DNA from: UBA920 sp964424635
Lineage (GTDB): Bacteria; Patescibacteriota; Doudnabacteria; UBA920
Direction of reading: 5' to 3'
Assembly: GCA_964424635.1 (NCBI GenBank)
Contig: CAYRJC010000046.1
Location: 1-6,613 of the forward strand
Length of the DNA stretch: 6,613 nucleotides
The translations under genes and the position numbers were made by a program. This document shows positions 1-5,377 of this stretch, one piece after another. The first letter of the stretch is position 1. Each line of letters begins with the position of its first letter. The notes beneath the pieces are model-generated. The model was not told where the DNA came from. It did not search any database and saw nothing but the letters and a program-made list of their open reading frames with translations.

Positions 1-543
1 TAATAATCTAGCTACTTTATCAAATGCTTCTCCTGCCGCATCATCCACAGTTGAGCCAATGACTTTGTAATTTTTATAGTCTAGCATTAATACCAGCATG
101 GTATGACCGCCGGAAACTATCATTGATAACACTGGAAATTTTGTTTTCTCTGGTTTTTCTGCAAAAGCAGAGTACAAGTGGCCTTCCATGTGATTAGTTG
201 GCAACAAAGGAATTCCTGTAGATAAGGATAATCCTTTAACAAATTCAGTACCTACGATTAAAGATGCAGCAAGTCCTGGGCCGCTAGTCACTGCTAGGTA
301 GTCTAAATCAGTTAGTTTTGTTTTACTGTCTGATAAAGCTGCTTTTATCACAGGTAAAATATTAGTCATATGAGAACGTGCTGCGACTTCTGGAACTACT
401 CCTCCAGTTTTTACGTGAATCTTCATTTGGGAGTTGACTATTGAAGATAAAAATTTGAATTTTGGTTGTGAACTTTTAATGTCGCCAGAAAGAACGCTTG
501 CTGCTGTTTCATCACAGCTGGTTTCGATTGCTAAAATTTTCAT
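1..543 (-). CDS. tsaD: tRNA N6-adenosine threonylcarbamoyltransferase TsaD, partial (C-terminus beyond left edge)
   Basis: TsaD is the catalytic ASKHA-fold subunit that moves threonylcarbamoyl from TC-AMP onto A37 of ANN-decoding tRNAs (t6A), working with TsaB and TsaE. I translated 181 codons from this strand. The protein opens with MKILAIETSCDETAAS, the family's N-terminal phosphate-binding segment. It continues with VPEVAARSHM, the metal-ligand motif HMEGH (about residues 118-122), SGGHT, and GSTVDDAAGEAFDKVAR just before the edge. The missing part should be the C-terminal half of a usual protein of about 330-360 residues. An in-frame ATG at 550-552 would add three residues, but a TATACT box occupies 553-558, so transcription should begin near 546. 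I therefore prefer the ATG at 543. No Shine-Dalgarno sequence is visible. The gene lies downstream of the DUF378 gene on the same strand but is separated from it by a terminator. Identity is very secure; the start is moderately secure. Confidence 0.96.
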   Translation of the reverse strand, partial: MKILAIETSCDETAASVLSGDIKSSQPKFKFLSSIVNSQMKIHVKTGGVVPEVAARSHMTNILPVIKAALSDSKTKLTDLDYLAVTSGPGLAASLIVGTEFVKGLSLSTGIPLLPTNHMEGHLYSAFAEKPEKTKFPVLSMIVSGGHTMLVLMLDYKNYKVIGSTVDDAAGEAFDKVARLL

Positions 544-552
544 AATATTCAT

Positions 553-558
553 AGTATA
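553..558 (-). promoter_or_regulatory. Candidate -10 box for tsaD, near-leaderless
   Basis: On the minus strand TATACT (5 of 6 bases of TATAAT) ends one base before ATG 552 and nine bases before ATG 543. The predicted transcript start is near 546, giving a leader of zero to a few bases. The -35 region falls in the T-rich tail of the upstream terminator (TTTTTG at 17-bp spacing) and matches the consensus poorly, so this is a candidate only. Confidence 0.4.
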
Positions 559-559
559 T

Positions 560-621
560 CTAAAAAATTAAAAAACAAAAACCACCTTATAGTATTTCTG
601 TAAAGAAATAATATAAAGTGG
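560..621 (-). terminator. Rho-independent terminator after the DUF378 gene
   Basis: The arms at 582-599 and 604-621 pair over 18 positions around a 4-base loop. On the minus strand there is one G-T wobble and one mismatch. The RNA stem ends in GGUGG and is followed by T-rich sequence (TTTTTGTTTTTTAATTTTTT) on the minus strand. It starts about 20 bases past the DUF378 stop and ends right at the tsaD promoter candidate. This polarity terminates DUF378 and separates it from tsaD. Confidence 0.8.
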
Positions 622-641
622 CGTTGTTTAGTTTATGTAAA

Positions 642-872
642 TTACATAGTAGCGCTAGAAGAGTTTTTAGAAGAACAAGTTCCACAGTCTTTAGCATGGG
701 TAATAGCGATATAAATCGCTGACAAACCAACTAATATGTAAATAATAGTTTCAATAGAAGACATACTACCGAAAATAGTATTAACTAGGTTAAAGTCAAA
801 AGCACCAACTAAACCCCAGTTGAGTCCACCAACTACCAATAAAATGAAAGCAATGATATGTAAGAATTTCAA
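642..872 (-). CDS. DUF378 family small membrane protein (YuzA-like)
   Basis: This is a 76-residue protein of the DUF378 family, whose function is unknown. It has two predicted membrane helices. The first, about residues 4-23, contains FILLVVGGLNWGLVG, the family's hallmark GGLNW. The second, about residues 40-60, contains IIYILVGLSAIYIAI. A short tail follows with a CGTC (CxxC) motif and a Ser-rich end. A longer reading from GTG at 881 is possible, but that GTG lies inside the Shine-Dalgarno stretch AAGGGGGTGAT. The TTG at 872 sits about 9 bases after the G-run and gives the family-like start MKFLHIIAF. A good promoter lies upstream and a strong terminator downstream, so it looks monocistronic. 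The CxxC tail might bind a metal or form a disulfide, but that is speculation. Confidence 0.88.
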   Translation of the reverse strand: MKFLHIIAFILLVVGGLNWGLVGAFDFNLVNTIFGSMSSIETIIYILVGLSAIYIAITHAKDCGTCSSKNSSSATM

Positions 873-890
873 ATTTATCACCCCCTTTCA
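873..890 (-). promoter_or_regulatory. Strong Shine-Dalgarno sequence that decides a TTG start
   Basis: The minus-strand sequence AAAGGGGGTGATAAAT precedes TTG 872. GGTGAT matches the anti-Shine-Dalgarno complement (GGAGGTGAT) over an extended stretch. Spacing from the G-run to the TTG is normal, whereas the GTG at 881 is part of the site itself and unlikely to be the initiator. Confidence 0.75.
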
Positions 891-911
891 GGGAAGAATT
901 TTACTGATTTA

Positions 912-939
912 ATTATACTATATATTTTCATTTTGTCCT
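912..939 (-). promoter_or_regulatory. Promoter of the DUF378 gene
   Basis: On the minus strand there is a perfect -10 TATAAT (917-912). It is preceded, across a 16-bp spacer, by AGGACA (939-934), which shares GACA with the consensus -35. The predicted transcript start is near 905, leaving a leader of about 33 bases that contains the strong Shine-Dalgarno site. It overlaps the divergent ABC-F promoter candidate. Confidence 0.65.
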
Positions 940-959
940 ATTTATGTTAAACTATCCAA
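925..959 (+). promoter_or_regulatory. Candidate promoter of the ABC-F gene, leaderless
   Basis: TTTTCA (925-930, four of six -35 bases) lies 17 bp before TAAACT (948-953). The expected transcript start is at about 960, the A of the ATG. The alternative -10 TATGTT (943-948) would also leave only about 5 bases of leader. No Shine-Dalgarno sequence is present, which supports a leaderless or near-leaderless mRNA. Confidence 0.45.
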
Positions 960-2435
960 ATGGTAGACAATGTTATCCTTCGATTTTCTGATGTTACTTT
1001 TGAACACGGCCCTCATAAACAGCTTTTGAATGAAGCTAGTTTTTCGTTACGTACTGGCAGTCGAATAACTCTAATGGGCCAAAACGGTGCAGGAAAAAGT
1101 ACATTATTCAAATTAATTACTGGTGAGCTAAAGCCAAAAGATGGAGAGATTTTTAGATCTCCCAAGGATGTTACAGTTGCAATTGCTCGACAGGTTATGC
1201 CTCAGGATTTTATGGAATTAACAGTCCATGATTATTTTGCAAAAGCTTTTTCGGAAAAAGAATATGCCCTAGATAAACATATCAAAAATGTTTTAGAAGT
1301 TGTTCATTTAGAATTGGATCAGGCATTATATAGTGAAAAGAAAATTAAACAGTTTTCTGGCGGACAGCAAGCGCGTTTGCTGCTAGCGCATGCTTTGATT
1401 CAGGAGCCAGATATTTTATTGTTAGACGAACCTACTAATAATTTGGACAAGCAGGGGATCGAGCATTTAACAGGTTTCTTAATGATGTATGAAAAAACTT
1501 GCTTGGTAATTTCTCATGATGCCGATTTTTTAAATGCTTTTTCTGACGGTGTTTTGTATCTAGATGTGTTTACTAAGAAGATAGAACAATACTCCGGTAA
1601 TTATTATGATGTAGTAGAAGAAATCAAAAAGCGTATTGAGCGAGAAAATTCTCAAAATGCTCGGGCGCAAATGCAAATTAAAGAAAAACGTTCTCAGGCA
1701 GAAGTATTTGCTCACAAAGGCGGTAAACTTCGTGCAGTTGCTAAGCGTATGCGTGAGGCGGTAGAAGAAGCTGAAGAGAATATGGTTGATGTTCGCCAAG
1801 AAGACAAGACTATTCGTGATTTCAAAATTCCATCCCAGCAATTCGACTCATTTTTTGATGGAAAAATTATAGAATTTGATTCTATAAGTGCATATAAGGA
1901 AGGCGAGCAGATTGTTAAGTCTGTGGAGCTGGTTATTCGCAAGAATACTCACTTTTTATTTGAAGGACCTAATGGTATTGGTAAAAGTACTTTGCTAGAA
2001 AAGATCGCGAGTGGTCAGGGCGAAGGTTTTAAAATTTCTCAAGAAGCAAAGATTGGTTATTATAAACAAGATTTTAGTAACTTTGATTTTGAACAAACAG
2101 GCTTTGATGCTCTAAAGGCAGTAATGAAGCTGTTTGATGAGCATGTTTTAAGATCATCTGCTGCAGGGTTCTTGCTAGATGGAAAATTATTGGGAAATAA
2201 AATTGGGTCTCTGTCCGAAGGTCAAAAGGGCTTGTTAGCTTTTTGTCGTTTGATGCTGCAGCAGCCAGGATTGTTAGTTTTGGATGAACCTACGAACCAT
2301 ATTAACTTCCGTCATTTGCCTATAATCGCTAAAGCCCTTAATGATTATGATGGTGCTATGGTAATGGTTAGTCATGTTCCGGATTTTGTTTCGCAAATCC
2401 GTATAGATCATACGGTTGATCTTGGTTCTCTGTAA
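960..2435 (+). CDS. ABC-F family ATP-binding protein, atypical second ATPase domain
   Basis: This is a 491-residue soluble protein with two ABC ATPase domains and no membrane segment. That is the ABC-F plan, whose characterised members bind the ribosomal E site and regulate or rescue translation. Domain 1 has Walker A GQNGAGKST (40-48), signature SGGQQ (133-137), Walker B ending LLLDEPTNNLD (from about 153) and SHD (185-187). A charged helical linker rich in Arg, Lys and Glu spans about 215-290 (YSGNYYDVVEEIKKRIE onward). Domain 2 has Walker A GPNGIGKST (336-344), an altered signature LSEGQ (418-422) and LDEPTNHINF (441-450), so the usual LSGGQ and NHLD are changed. Both catalytic glutamates (157, 443) remain. 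It could be a housekeeping translation factor or a ribosome-protection resistance factor; the sequence does not decide. A GIY-YIG gene follows 53 bp later on the same strand with no clear terminator between. Confidence 0.92.
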   Translation: MVDNVILRFSDVTFEHGPHKQLLNEASFSLRTGSRITLMGQNGAGKSTLFKLITGELKPKDGEIFRSPKDVTVAIARQVMPQDFMELTVHDYFAKAFSEKEYALDKHIKNVLEVVHLELDQALYSEKKIKQFSGGQQARLLLAHALIQEPDILLLDEPTNNLDKQGIEHLTGFLMMYEKTCLVISHDADFLNAFSDGVLYLDVFTKKIEQYSGNYYDVVEEIKKRIERENSQNARAQMQIKEKRSQAEVFAHKGGKLRAVAKRMREAVEEAEENMVDVRQEDKTIRDFKIPSQQFDSFFDGKIIEFDSISAYKEGEQIVKSVELVIRKNTHFLFEGPNGIGKSTLLEKIASGQGEGFKISQEAKIGYYKQDFSNFDFEQTGFDALKAVMKLFDEHVLRSSAAGFLLDGKLLGNKIGSLSEGQKGLLAFCRLMLQQPGLLVLDEPTNHINFRHLPIIAKALNDYDGAMVMVSHVPDFVSQIRIDHTVDLGSL

Positions 2436-2488
2436 GATTAAGTTTTTTGAACTACCTTTAAAAAATTTAAACATCTAATTTTATAAGC

Positions 2489-2731
2489 ATGTTTTATTTT
2501 TATATTTTAGAGTGCAAAGATAAAACTTTTTACTGTGGTTATACAAAGGATTTATTAGCAAGAGAAAGTGATCATAATAGTGGGCTTGGTTCTAAGTATG
2601 TTCGCTCTCGGGGCGGAGGAAAAATTATTTATTATGAAAAATTCTCCTCCCTGTCTAAGGCTCTCAAGCGAGAAGCAGAAGTTAAGAAGTGGACTCGAGC
2701 TAAGAAATTGGGTTTAATAAATAGGCTTTAA
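2489..2731 (+). CDS. GIY-YIG domain protein, UPF0213 (YazA/YhbQ) type
   Basis: This is an 80-residue single-domain GIY-YIG nuclease-fold protein, the normal size for UPF0213. The N-terminal FYIL (4-7) and YCG (15-17) are the GIY and YIG equivalents. Arg25 and His29 fit the conserved R...H helix. SKYVRSR (35-41) is typical of this subfamily. Glu62 in KREAEVKKW is the expected metal-binding glutamate. All expected active-site positions appear kept, so it could be active. The physiological substrate of this family is poorly defined; DNA processing or repair is an inference from the fold. There is no Shine-Dalgarno sequence before the ATG (TTTTATAAGC). It may be co-transcribed with the ABC-F gene, 53 bp upstream. 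It is followed by a long hairpin spacer and then a convergent gene. Confidence 0.92.
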   Translation: MFYFYILECKDKTFYCGYTKDLLARESDHNSGLGSKYVRSRGGGKIIYYEKFSSLSKALKREAEVKKWTRAKKLGLINRL

Positions 2732-2800
2732 TGCACCTTTTCATTATAGGATTGCAAATACAGAATTACTTATAGCTTATGTTCAAAATGATAAAATGAA

Positions 2801-2880
2801 AACCCTAGAATATATGTTTATGAACGATTCCGCAGTCATGAAGTGACGAGGACTAGTGAAGAAACATATATTCTAGGGTT
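2801..2880. repeat. Perfect 19-bp inverted repeat with 42-base loop; possible terminator or structured RNA
   Basis: The left arm 2801-2819 (AACCCTAGAATATATGTTT) and right arm 2862-2880 are exact reverse complements. The 42-base loop has higher G+C than its surroundings and can fold internally as GTCA-TGAAG-TGAC (2835-2847). It lies between the convergent ends of the GIY-YIG and flavoprotein genes. Read on minus it is followed by TTTTCATTTTATCATTTTG, a usable U-rich tail, so it may terminate the engB-flavoprotein operon. Read on plus the tail is only ATTTAATTC. The large, organised loop is more than a simple terminator needs. A mobile miniature element or a small RNA is possible; no clear target-site duplication flanks it. 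Confidence 0.75.
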
Positions 2881-2901
2881 ATTTAATTCAAAATATTTAG
2901 T

Positions 2902-4149
2902 CTATAGTTTGGTGCTATTTTCACCGGCTAAAAATCCGGTAGTCCAGCAGATCTGTAGGCTAAATCCGCCAGAGGGTCGGTCGAAATTTAAAATATCTCC
3001 TGCCAAAAATAAATTAGAATACAGTTTAGACTGCATAGTTTTGAAGTCAATTTCTTTAAGACTTACTCCTCCAGAAGTTACTATGGCCTTTTCAACACCT
3101 AAAAATCCTGCAACCGACATAGGTAGAGCTTTTATCAAGGCTGTGATTTGGCGGCGTTGAGTTTTTGCTAAACTATTTCCTTCTATATTTGGATCAATAT
3201 TTGTTAGTTGTAAGATCGCTGGGATCATTCTTGGGGGTACTATGCCGCCAAGAATGTTTTTTATCTTTTTATTAAGCCCGCCGCTTAAATGATCTAGTAA
3301 TTTTTTATCTAGTGCTGTTAAGTCTAAAGCAGGGTATAGATCTAACTCTAATTTTACTGGTGCATATTTATATAATTCGGCAATATTTTTACTCATATTG
3401 AGAACTAGGGGACCACTAATTCCAAAATGAGTGAATAGCATTTTGCCTAGCCTAGATTCTTGTTTTTTATTATCTTGAAATATAGTTAGTTTAATATCCG
3501 TAAAACTCAACCCAGAAAGCTTTTTTACCCAGTCTTCTTGTATTCGCACTGGCACCAAAGCTGGATCAGATTCTTCTACGGAATGACCAAGTTTACGCAT
3601 CCATTCAAAACCTTCGCCAGTTGATCCTGTTTCTGGTCTAGATTTTCCTCCTGTGGTAATAATATAGTTTTTAGCTGTGTAGGTTTTATTTTTTGTTACA
3701 ACCCCTTTGATTAGATTCTCTTCATTCAGAATTTTTTTAACTGCCTCACCCGAAACAATTTCCACTTTATTTTGCTTTAAATACTCTATCAGTAAAGACC
3801 ATACATCTTTAGCTTTATTGCTTTGAGGGAAGGCACGTTTTTCTAGCTCTATTTTTGTTGGTAATCCCCGAGAATTAAAAAATTCCAATGTATCTTCTAC
3901 TCCAAAGCGAGTAAAAGAACCAAAAAGGGCTTTGCCTTTTGGCCCGTATTTGCTAACTAGTTTTCGGATATCGAATTCGGCATTGGTTATATTGCATCTG
4001 CCGCCGCCTGTAATAAGTAGTTTTTTGCCCAGCTTATCGTTTTTCTCGAGTAATAGAACTTTTGCTCCTAGTTCCGCAGCTCTTCCAGCAGCCATCATTC
4101 CACTAGGTCCTCCTCCAACTACAATTACATCGTATATTTTACTAGGCAT
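2902..4149 (-). CDS. HI0933/BaiN-family FAD-dependent oxidoreductase (YhiN-like)
   Basis: This is a 415-residue flavoprotein of the HI0933 family (COG2081), the usual length. The N-terminal Rossmann motif is VVGGGPSGMMAAGRAAELG (about 10-28). The acidic end of the strand (LLLEKND) should contact the FAD ribose, and the family signature ITGGGRCNITN follows (46-56). Near the C-terminus are TSGGVSLKEI and LFLAGDILNFDRPSGGFSLQ, the second FAD-contact block. One characterised relative, BaiN, has been linked to bile-acid dehydroxylation, but most members have no known substrate, so I assign only the class. The start is ATG 4149, which overlaps the last 8 bases of engB and indicates translational coupling. 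TTG 4155 would add two residues, but the weak AAAGAG site is spaced better for the ATG. The stop is TAG. Confidence 0.93.
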   Translation of the reverse strand: MPSKIYDVIVVGGGPSGMMAAGRAAELGAKVLLLEKNDKLGKKLLITGGGRCNITNAEFDIRKLVSKYGPKGKALFGSFTRFGVEDTLEFFNSRGLPTKIELEKRAFPQSNKAKDVWSLLIEYLKQNKVEIVSGEAVKKILNEENLIKGVVTKNKTYTAKNYIITTGGKSRPETGSTGEGFEWMRKLGHSVEESDPALVPVRIQEDWVKKLSGLSFTDIKLTIFQDNKKQESRLGKMLFTHFGISGPLVLNMSKNIAELYKYAPVKLELDLYPALDLTALDKKLLDHLSGGLNKKIKNILGGIVPPRMIPAILQLTNIDPNIEGNSLAKTQRRQITALIKALPMSVAGFLGVEKAIVTSGGVSLKEIDFKTMQSKLYSNLFLAGDILNFDRPSGGFSLQICWTTGFLAGENSTKL

Positions 4150-4720
4150 GATCAAAAATCTCTTTAGTTAAAGCAGGGAGCCCAACTTTATCTACGCTAG
4201 ATGTTGGTATTACATGATAGGGTTCTGTTTGCTTAATTATTTCTGTAATTTGTTTAGTAACTGCATTTTTTTTAAGCTTATCAATCTTATTAGCTAATAT
4301 CACTACATGTTTTTTTAGATCTTTCAGTAGAATTAACATTTGCTCATCATCTTTTGTCAGTCCGACTTTTGCATCAACTATCATTACTATTAATTGTTCG
4401 TCTGTCAGGTCTGGGTAGGTGATATACCACTGAATTAACTGCAATATACGTTTACGTTCTTGGACCGAACCTTGCGCGTATCCATAACCAGGCAAGTCTA
4501 CTAGAAAAAAATCTTTATTAATTAGATAAAAATTTATAGATTTTGTAAAACCAGGAGAAGAGCTAGACTTAGCCAAATCTTTTTTAGAAGTTAAAGCATT
4601 GATGATACTAGATTTACCAACATTAGATCGCCCAATAAAAGCAATATGACGGTAATCATCATGAGGAATATCATCACCATTAGTGACTTTGGTTATTAAT
4701 TGAGTAGATTTAATTTTCAT
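4142..4720 (-). CDS. engB: Ribosome biogenesis GTP-binding protein EngB (YsxC/YihA)
   Basis: This is a 192-residue TRAFAC-class GTPase needed in model bacteria for late assembly of the 50S subunit. All G motifs are present: G1 GRSNVGKSS (30-38), the G2 threonine in PGFTKSINFY (Thr59), G3 DLPGYGYA (75-82), G4 NKID (144-147) and G5 TSS (173-175). The DLPGYGYA run and GRSNVGKSS identify EngB among related GTPases. Length is typical, with no extra domains. The gene begins 11 bases after a TATACT box, with no clear Shine-Dalgarno sequence, so it may be translated from a very short leader. Its end overlaps the flavoprotein gene by 8 bases, making a two-gene operon on the minus strand. Stop codon TAG. 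Confidence 0.97.
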   Translation of the reverse strand: MKIKSTQLITKVTNGDDIPHDDYRHIAFIGRSNVGKSSIINALTSKKDLAKSSSSPGFTKSINFYLINKDFFLVDLPGYGYAQGSVQERKRILQLIQWYITYPDLTDEQLIVMIVDAKVGLTKDDEQMLILLKDLKKHVVILANKIDKLKKNAVTKQITEIIKQTEPYHVIPTSSVDKVGLPALTKEIFDHA

Positions 4721-4731
4721 GGTATCAAATT

Positions 4732-4737
4732 AGTATA
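4732..4737 (-). promoter_or_regulatory. Candidate -10 box for the engB operon
   Basis: TATACT on the minus strand ends 11 bases before the engB ATG, so the predicted transcript start leaves about 5 bases of leader. No convincing -35 hexamer is seen at 16-18 bp spacing (TAAGAT at 17 bp). The same hexamer, TATACT, precedes tsaD in this window. Confidence 0.4.
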
Positions 4738-4776
4738 AAAATAATTTATTATTGATCTTAGGCCAATGCTAGTATT

Positions 4777-4807
4777 AAAAGAAGTAGCTTTAGACTACTT
4801 CTTTTTT
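4777..4807. terminator. Terminator hairpin overlapping the stop of the small basic ORF
   Basis: An 11-bp perfect stem (4777-4787 with 4795-4805) has a 7-base loop. On minus, the ORF's stop TAG is the last three bases of the 5' GAAGTAG arm, and the hairpin runs into TTTTAAT. On plus it is followed by six T (4802-4807). It can work in either direction, but the adjacent gene on minus is the obvious client. It separates the small ORF from engB. Confidence 0.78.
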
Positions 4808-4863
4808 GCATTCTTTTTTGGCTTCTTCACCTCTTTTTTGTGTGAGTTATTGCCTTTTGCCAT
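4795..4863 (-). CDS. 22-residue lysine-rich small protein (hypothetical)
   Basis: The minus strand reads ATG at 4863 to TAG at 4795. The peptide begins MAKGNNSHKKEVKKPKKNAK and ends KK. It has ten lysines and a single acidic residue, so it is strongly basic and probably unstructured alone. From memory it resembles short hypothetical proteins of the form MAKG-N-S-KKEVKKPKK annotated in many bacteria; I could not search. Support here is the independent set of signals: a near-consensus promoter (4900-4927) about 37 bases upstream and a hairpin terminator whose 5' arm includes the stop codon. No Shine-Dalgarno sequence is visible before the ATG. Binding to RNA, DNA or the ribosome would suit its charge but is speculation. 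The alternative is a small non-coding RNA with a chance ORF. Confidence 0.62.
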   Translation of the reverse strand: MAKGNNSHKKEVKKPKKNAKKK

Positions 4864-4899
4864 AAACTTTTTGGGAAATTTAATTATTTCTTTTAACTA

Positions 4900-4927
4900 A
4901 TAATATCATAACGACTAAATATATCAA
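4900..4927 (-). promoter_or_regulatory. Strong promoter of the small basic ORF
   Basis: On minus, TTGATA (4927-4922, 5 of 6 bases of TTGACA), a 16-bp spacer and TATTAT (4905-4900, 5 of 6 of TATAAT). The predicted start near 4893 leaves a leader of about 30 bases before ATG 4863. The -35 begins two bases after the T-run of the DUF3307 terminator. It is the best two-box match I found in the window. Confidence 0.68.
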
Positions 4928-4956
4928 TAAAAAAGCGCTTTATATTTAAAGCGCTA
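4927..4956 (-). terminator. Terminator of the DUF3307 gene, overlapping its stop codon
   Basis: A perfect 9-bp stem AGCGCTTTA / TAAAGCGCT (4947-4955 with 4934-4942) with a 4-base loop is followed on minus by six T (4934-4929; the first also closes the stem). The last two bases of the DUF3307 stop TAG are the first two of the stem. Clear rho-independent signal for the minus strand. Confidence 0.88.
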
Positions 4957-5314
4957 TTGAAACATACATATTACGGCGATTACTAGGATATGGAAGATTT
5001 GGTCAACCATAATTGTAAGCCAAAATGTATTTCTGATTGATTCTTCAGAATTTCTCATGATATTTTTTCTCCACCACAATACAAATGCTCTACGGTCCAA
5101 AATATAATGAGTTCCAAATNNNNNNNNNNCATAAAGGAGAAATTTGGAAATAAATAATTGGTAGAACAAAACACAGCGTATATTTCACAACGTGAAATAG
5201 CAAAGGCCAGTTGAAAAAACTTAATTGAGCTTTTTGATTGGTTTCGCTTTCTGTTTGTAGTAAATAGTCTCCAATGATATGGGTGATTATGCATAATTCA
5301 AAAATTGTAATCAT
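4954..5314 (-). CDS. DUF3307 family membrane protein, interrupted by an assembly gap
   Basis: This is a small integral membrane protein of the DUF3307 family, function unknown. The part before the gap (61 residues from ATG 5314) has the family's THIIGDYLLQT motif (H12, G15-D16, Q20) and FHVVKYTLCF (H41). The part after the gap (54 residues) has FGTHYILDRR and the C-terminal MVDQIFHILV, the conserved DQ..H. The halves are in different frames if the 10 N are taken literally. A true gap of 3, 6 or 9 bases restores one frame and a protein of about 117-119 residues. Direct joining with no bases gives an in-frame TGA, so some sequence is missing. The start is supported by a perfect AGGAGG five bases upstream (5325-5320). 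I regard the gene as intact and the break as an assembly artefact. It is divergent from the TrmB-type regulator. Confidence 0.82.
5120..5129. other. Assembly gap (10 N) inside the DUF3307 gene
   Basis: Ten N replace sequence between two parts of one gene. The reading frames on either side agree only if the true length is a multiple of three. The gap is flanked by an 8-bp inverted repeat, TTCCAAAT (5112-5119) and ATTTGGAA (5142-5149), which may have hindered assembly. Confidence 0.97.
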
Positions 5315-5319
5315 CTTTT

Positions 5320-5325
5320 CCTCCT
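5320..5325 (-). promoter_or_regulatory. Consensus Shine-Dalgarno site of the DUF3307 gene
   Basis: AGGAGG on the minus strand, five bases (AAAAG) before ATG 5314. This is the clearest ribosome binding site in the window. It fixes the start and contrasts with the neighbouring genes that have none. Confidence 0.85.
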
Positions 5326-5362
5326 AGTTTTAAAGGCGTTACCTTTAGTTTCTCAAAGAACC

Positions 5363-5377
5363 ATTTATATGATAAAT
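5363..5377. promoter_or_regulatory. Palindrome in the DUF3307/TrmB divergent spacer, possible operator
   Basis: ATTTAT-ATG-ATAAAT is a perfect 6-bp inverted repeat with a 3-base centre. It lies 49 bp upstream of the DUF3307 start and 78 bp upstream of the regulator start. A regulator binding here could act on both genes. In such AT-rich DNA a chance palindrome is quite possible. Confidence 0.25.

Noticed and set aside
1560..1942. Two minus-strand ORFs opposite the ABC-F linker region.
   Set aside because: They are shadows of a conserved gene with low-complexity translations and no start signals.
2435..2488. Terminator between the ABC-F and GIY-YIG genes.
   Set aside because: Only a four-base AGTT/AACT pairing near 2442-2453 is present, with no T-run in the right place, so it is too weak to call.
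2489..2731. GIY-YIG ORF as a homing endonuclease or mobile intron component.
   Set aside because: It is a single-domain UPF0213-type protein with no DNA-recognition extension, no intron features and intact neighbours.
2814..2846. Ten-codon ORF (MFMNDSAVMK) inside the hairpin, as a possible attenuator leader peptide.
   Set aside because: No gene follows on the plus strand for it to regulate, there is no ribosome binding site, and short ORFs are expected by chance.
2801..2880. Hammerhead ribozyme: the loop contains TGACGAG followed by GAAAC, next to a long stem.
   Set aside because: The core reads GTGACGA rather than CTGANGA, no stem II forms between it and GAAA, and no stem I closes before it. 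The catalytic fold cannot be drawn.
2843..3160. Plus-strand ORF of 105 codons opposite the HI0933-type gene.
   Set aside because: It lies antisense to a well-conserved coding sequence, starts within the hairpin and shows no family features.
5055..5294. Alternative minus-strand frame across the N gap, seemingly a 79-residue protein.
   Set aside because: The N run allows an artificial read-through. The DUF3307 motifs lie in two other frames that join with a gap divisible by three.
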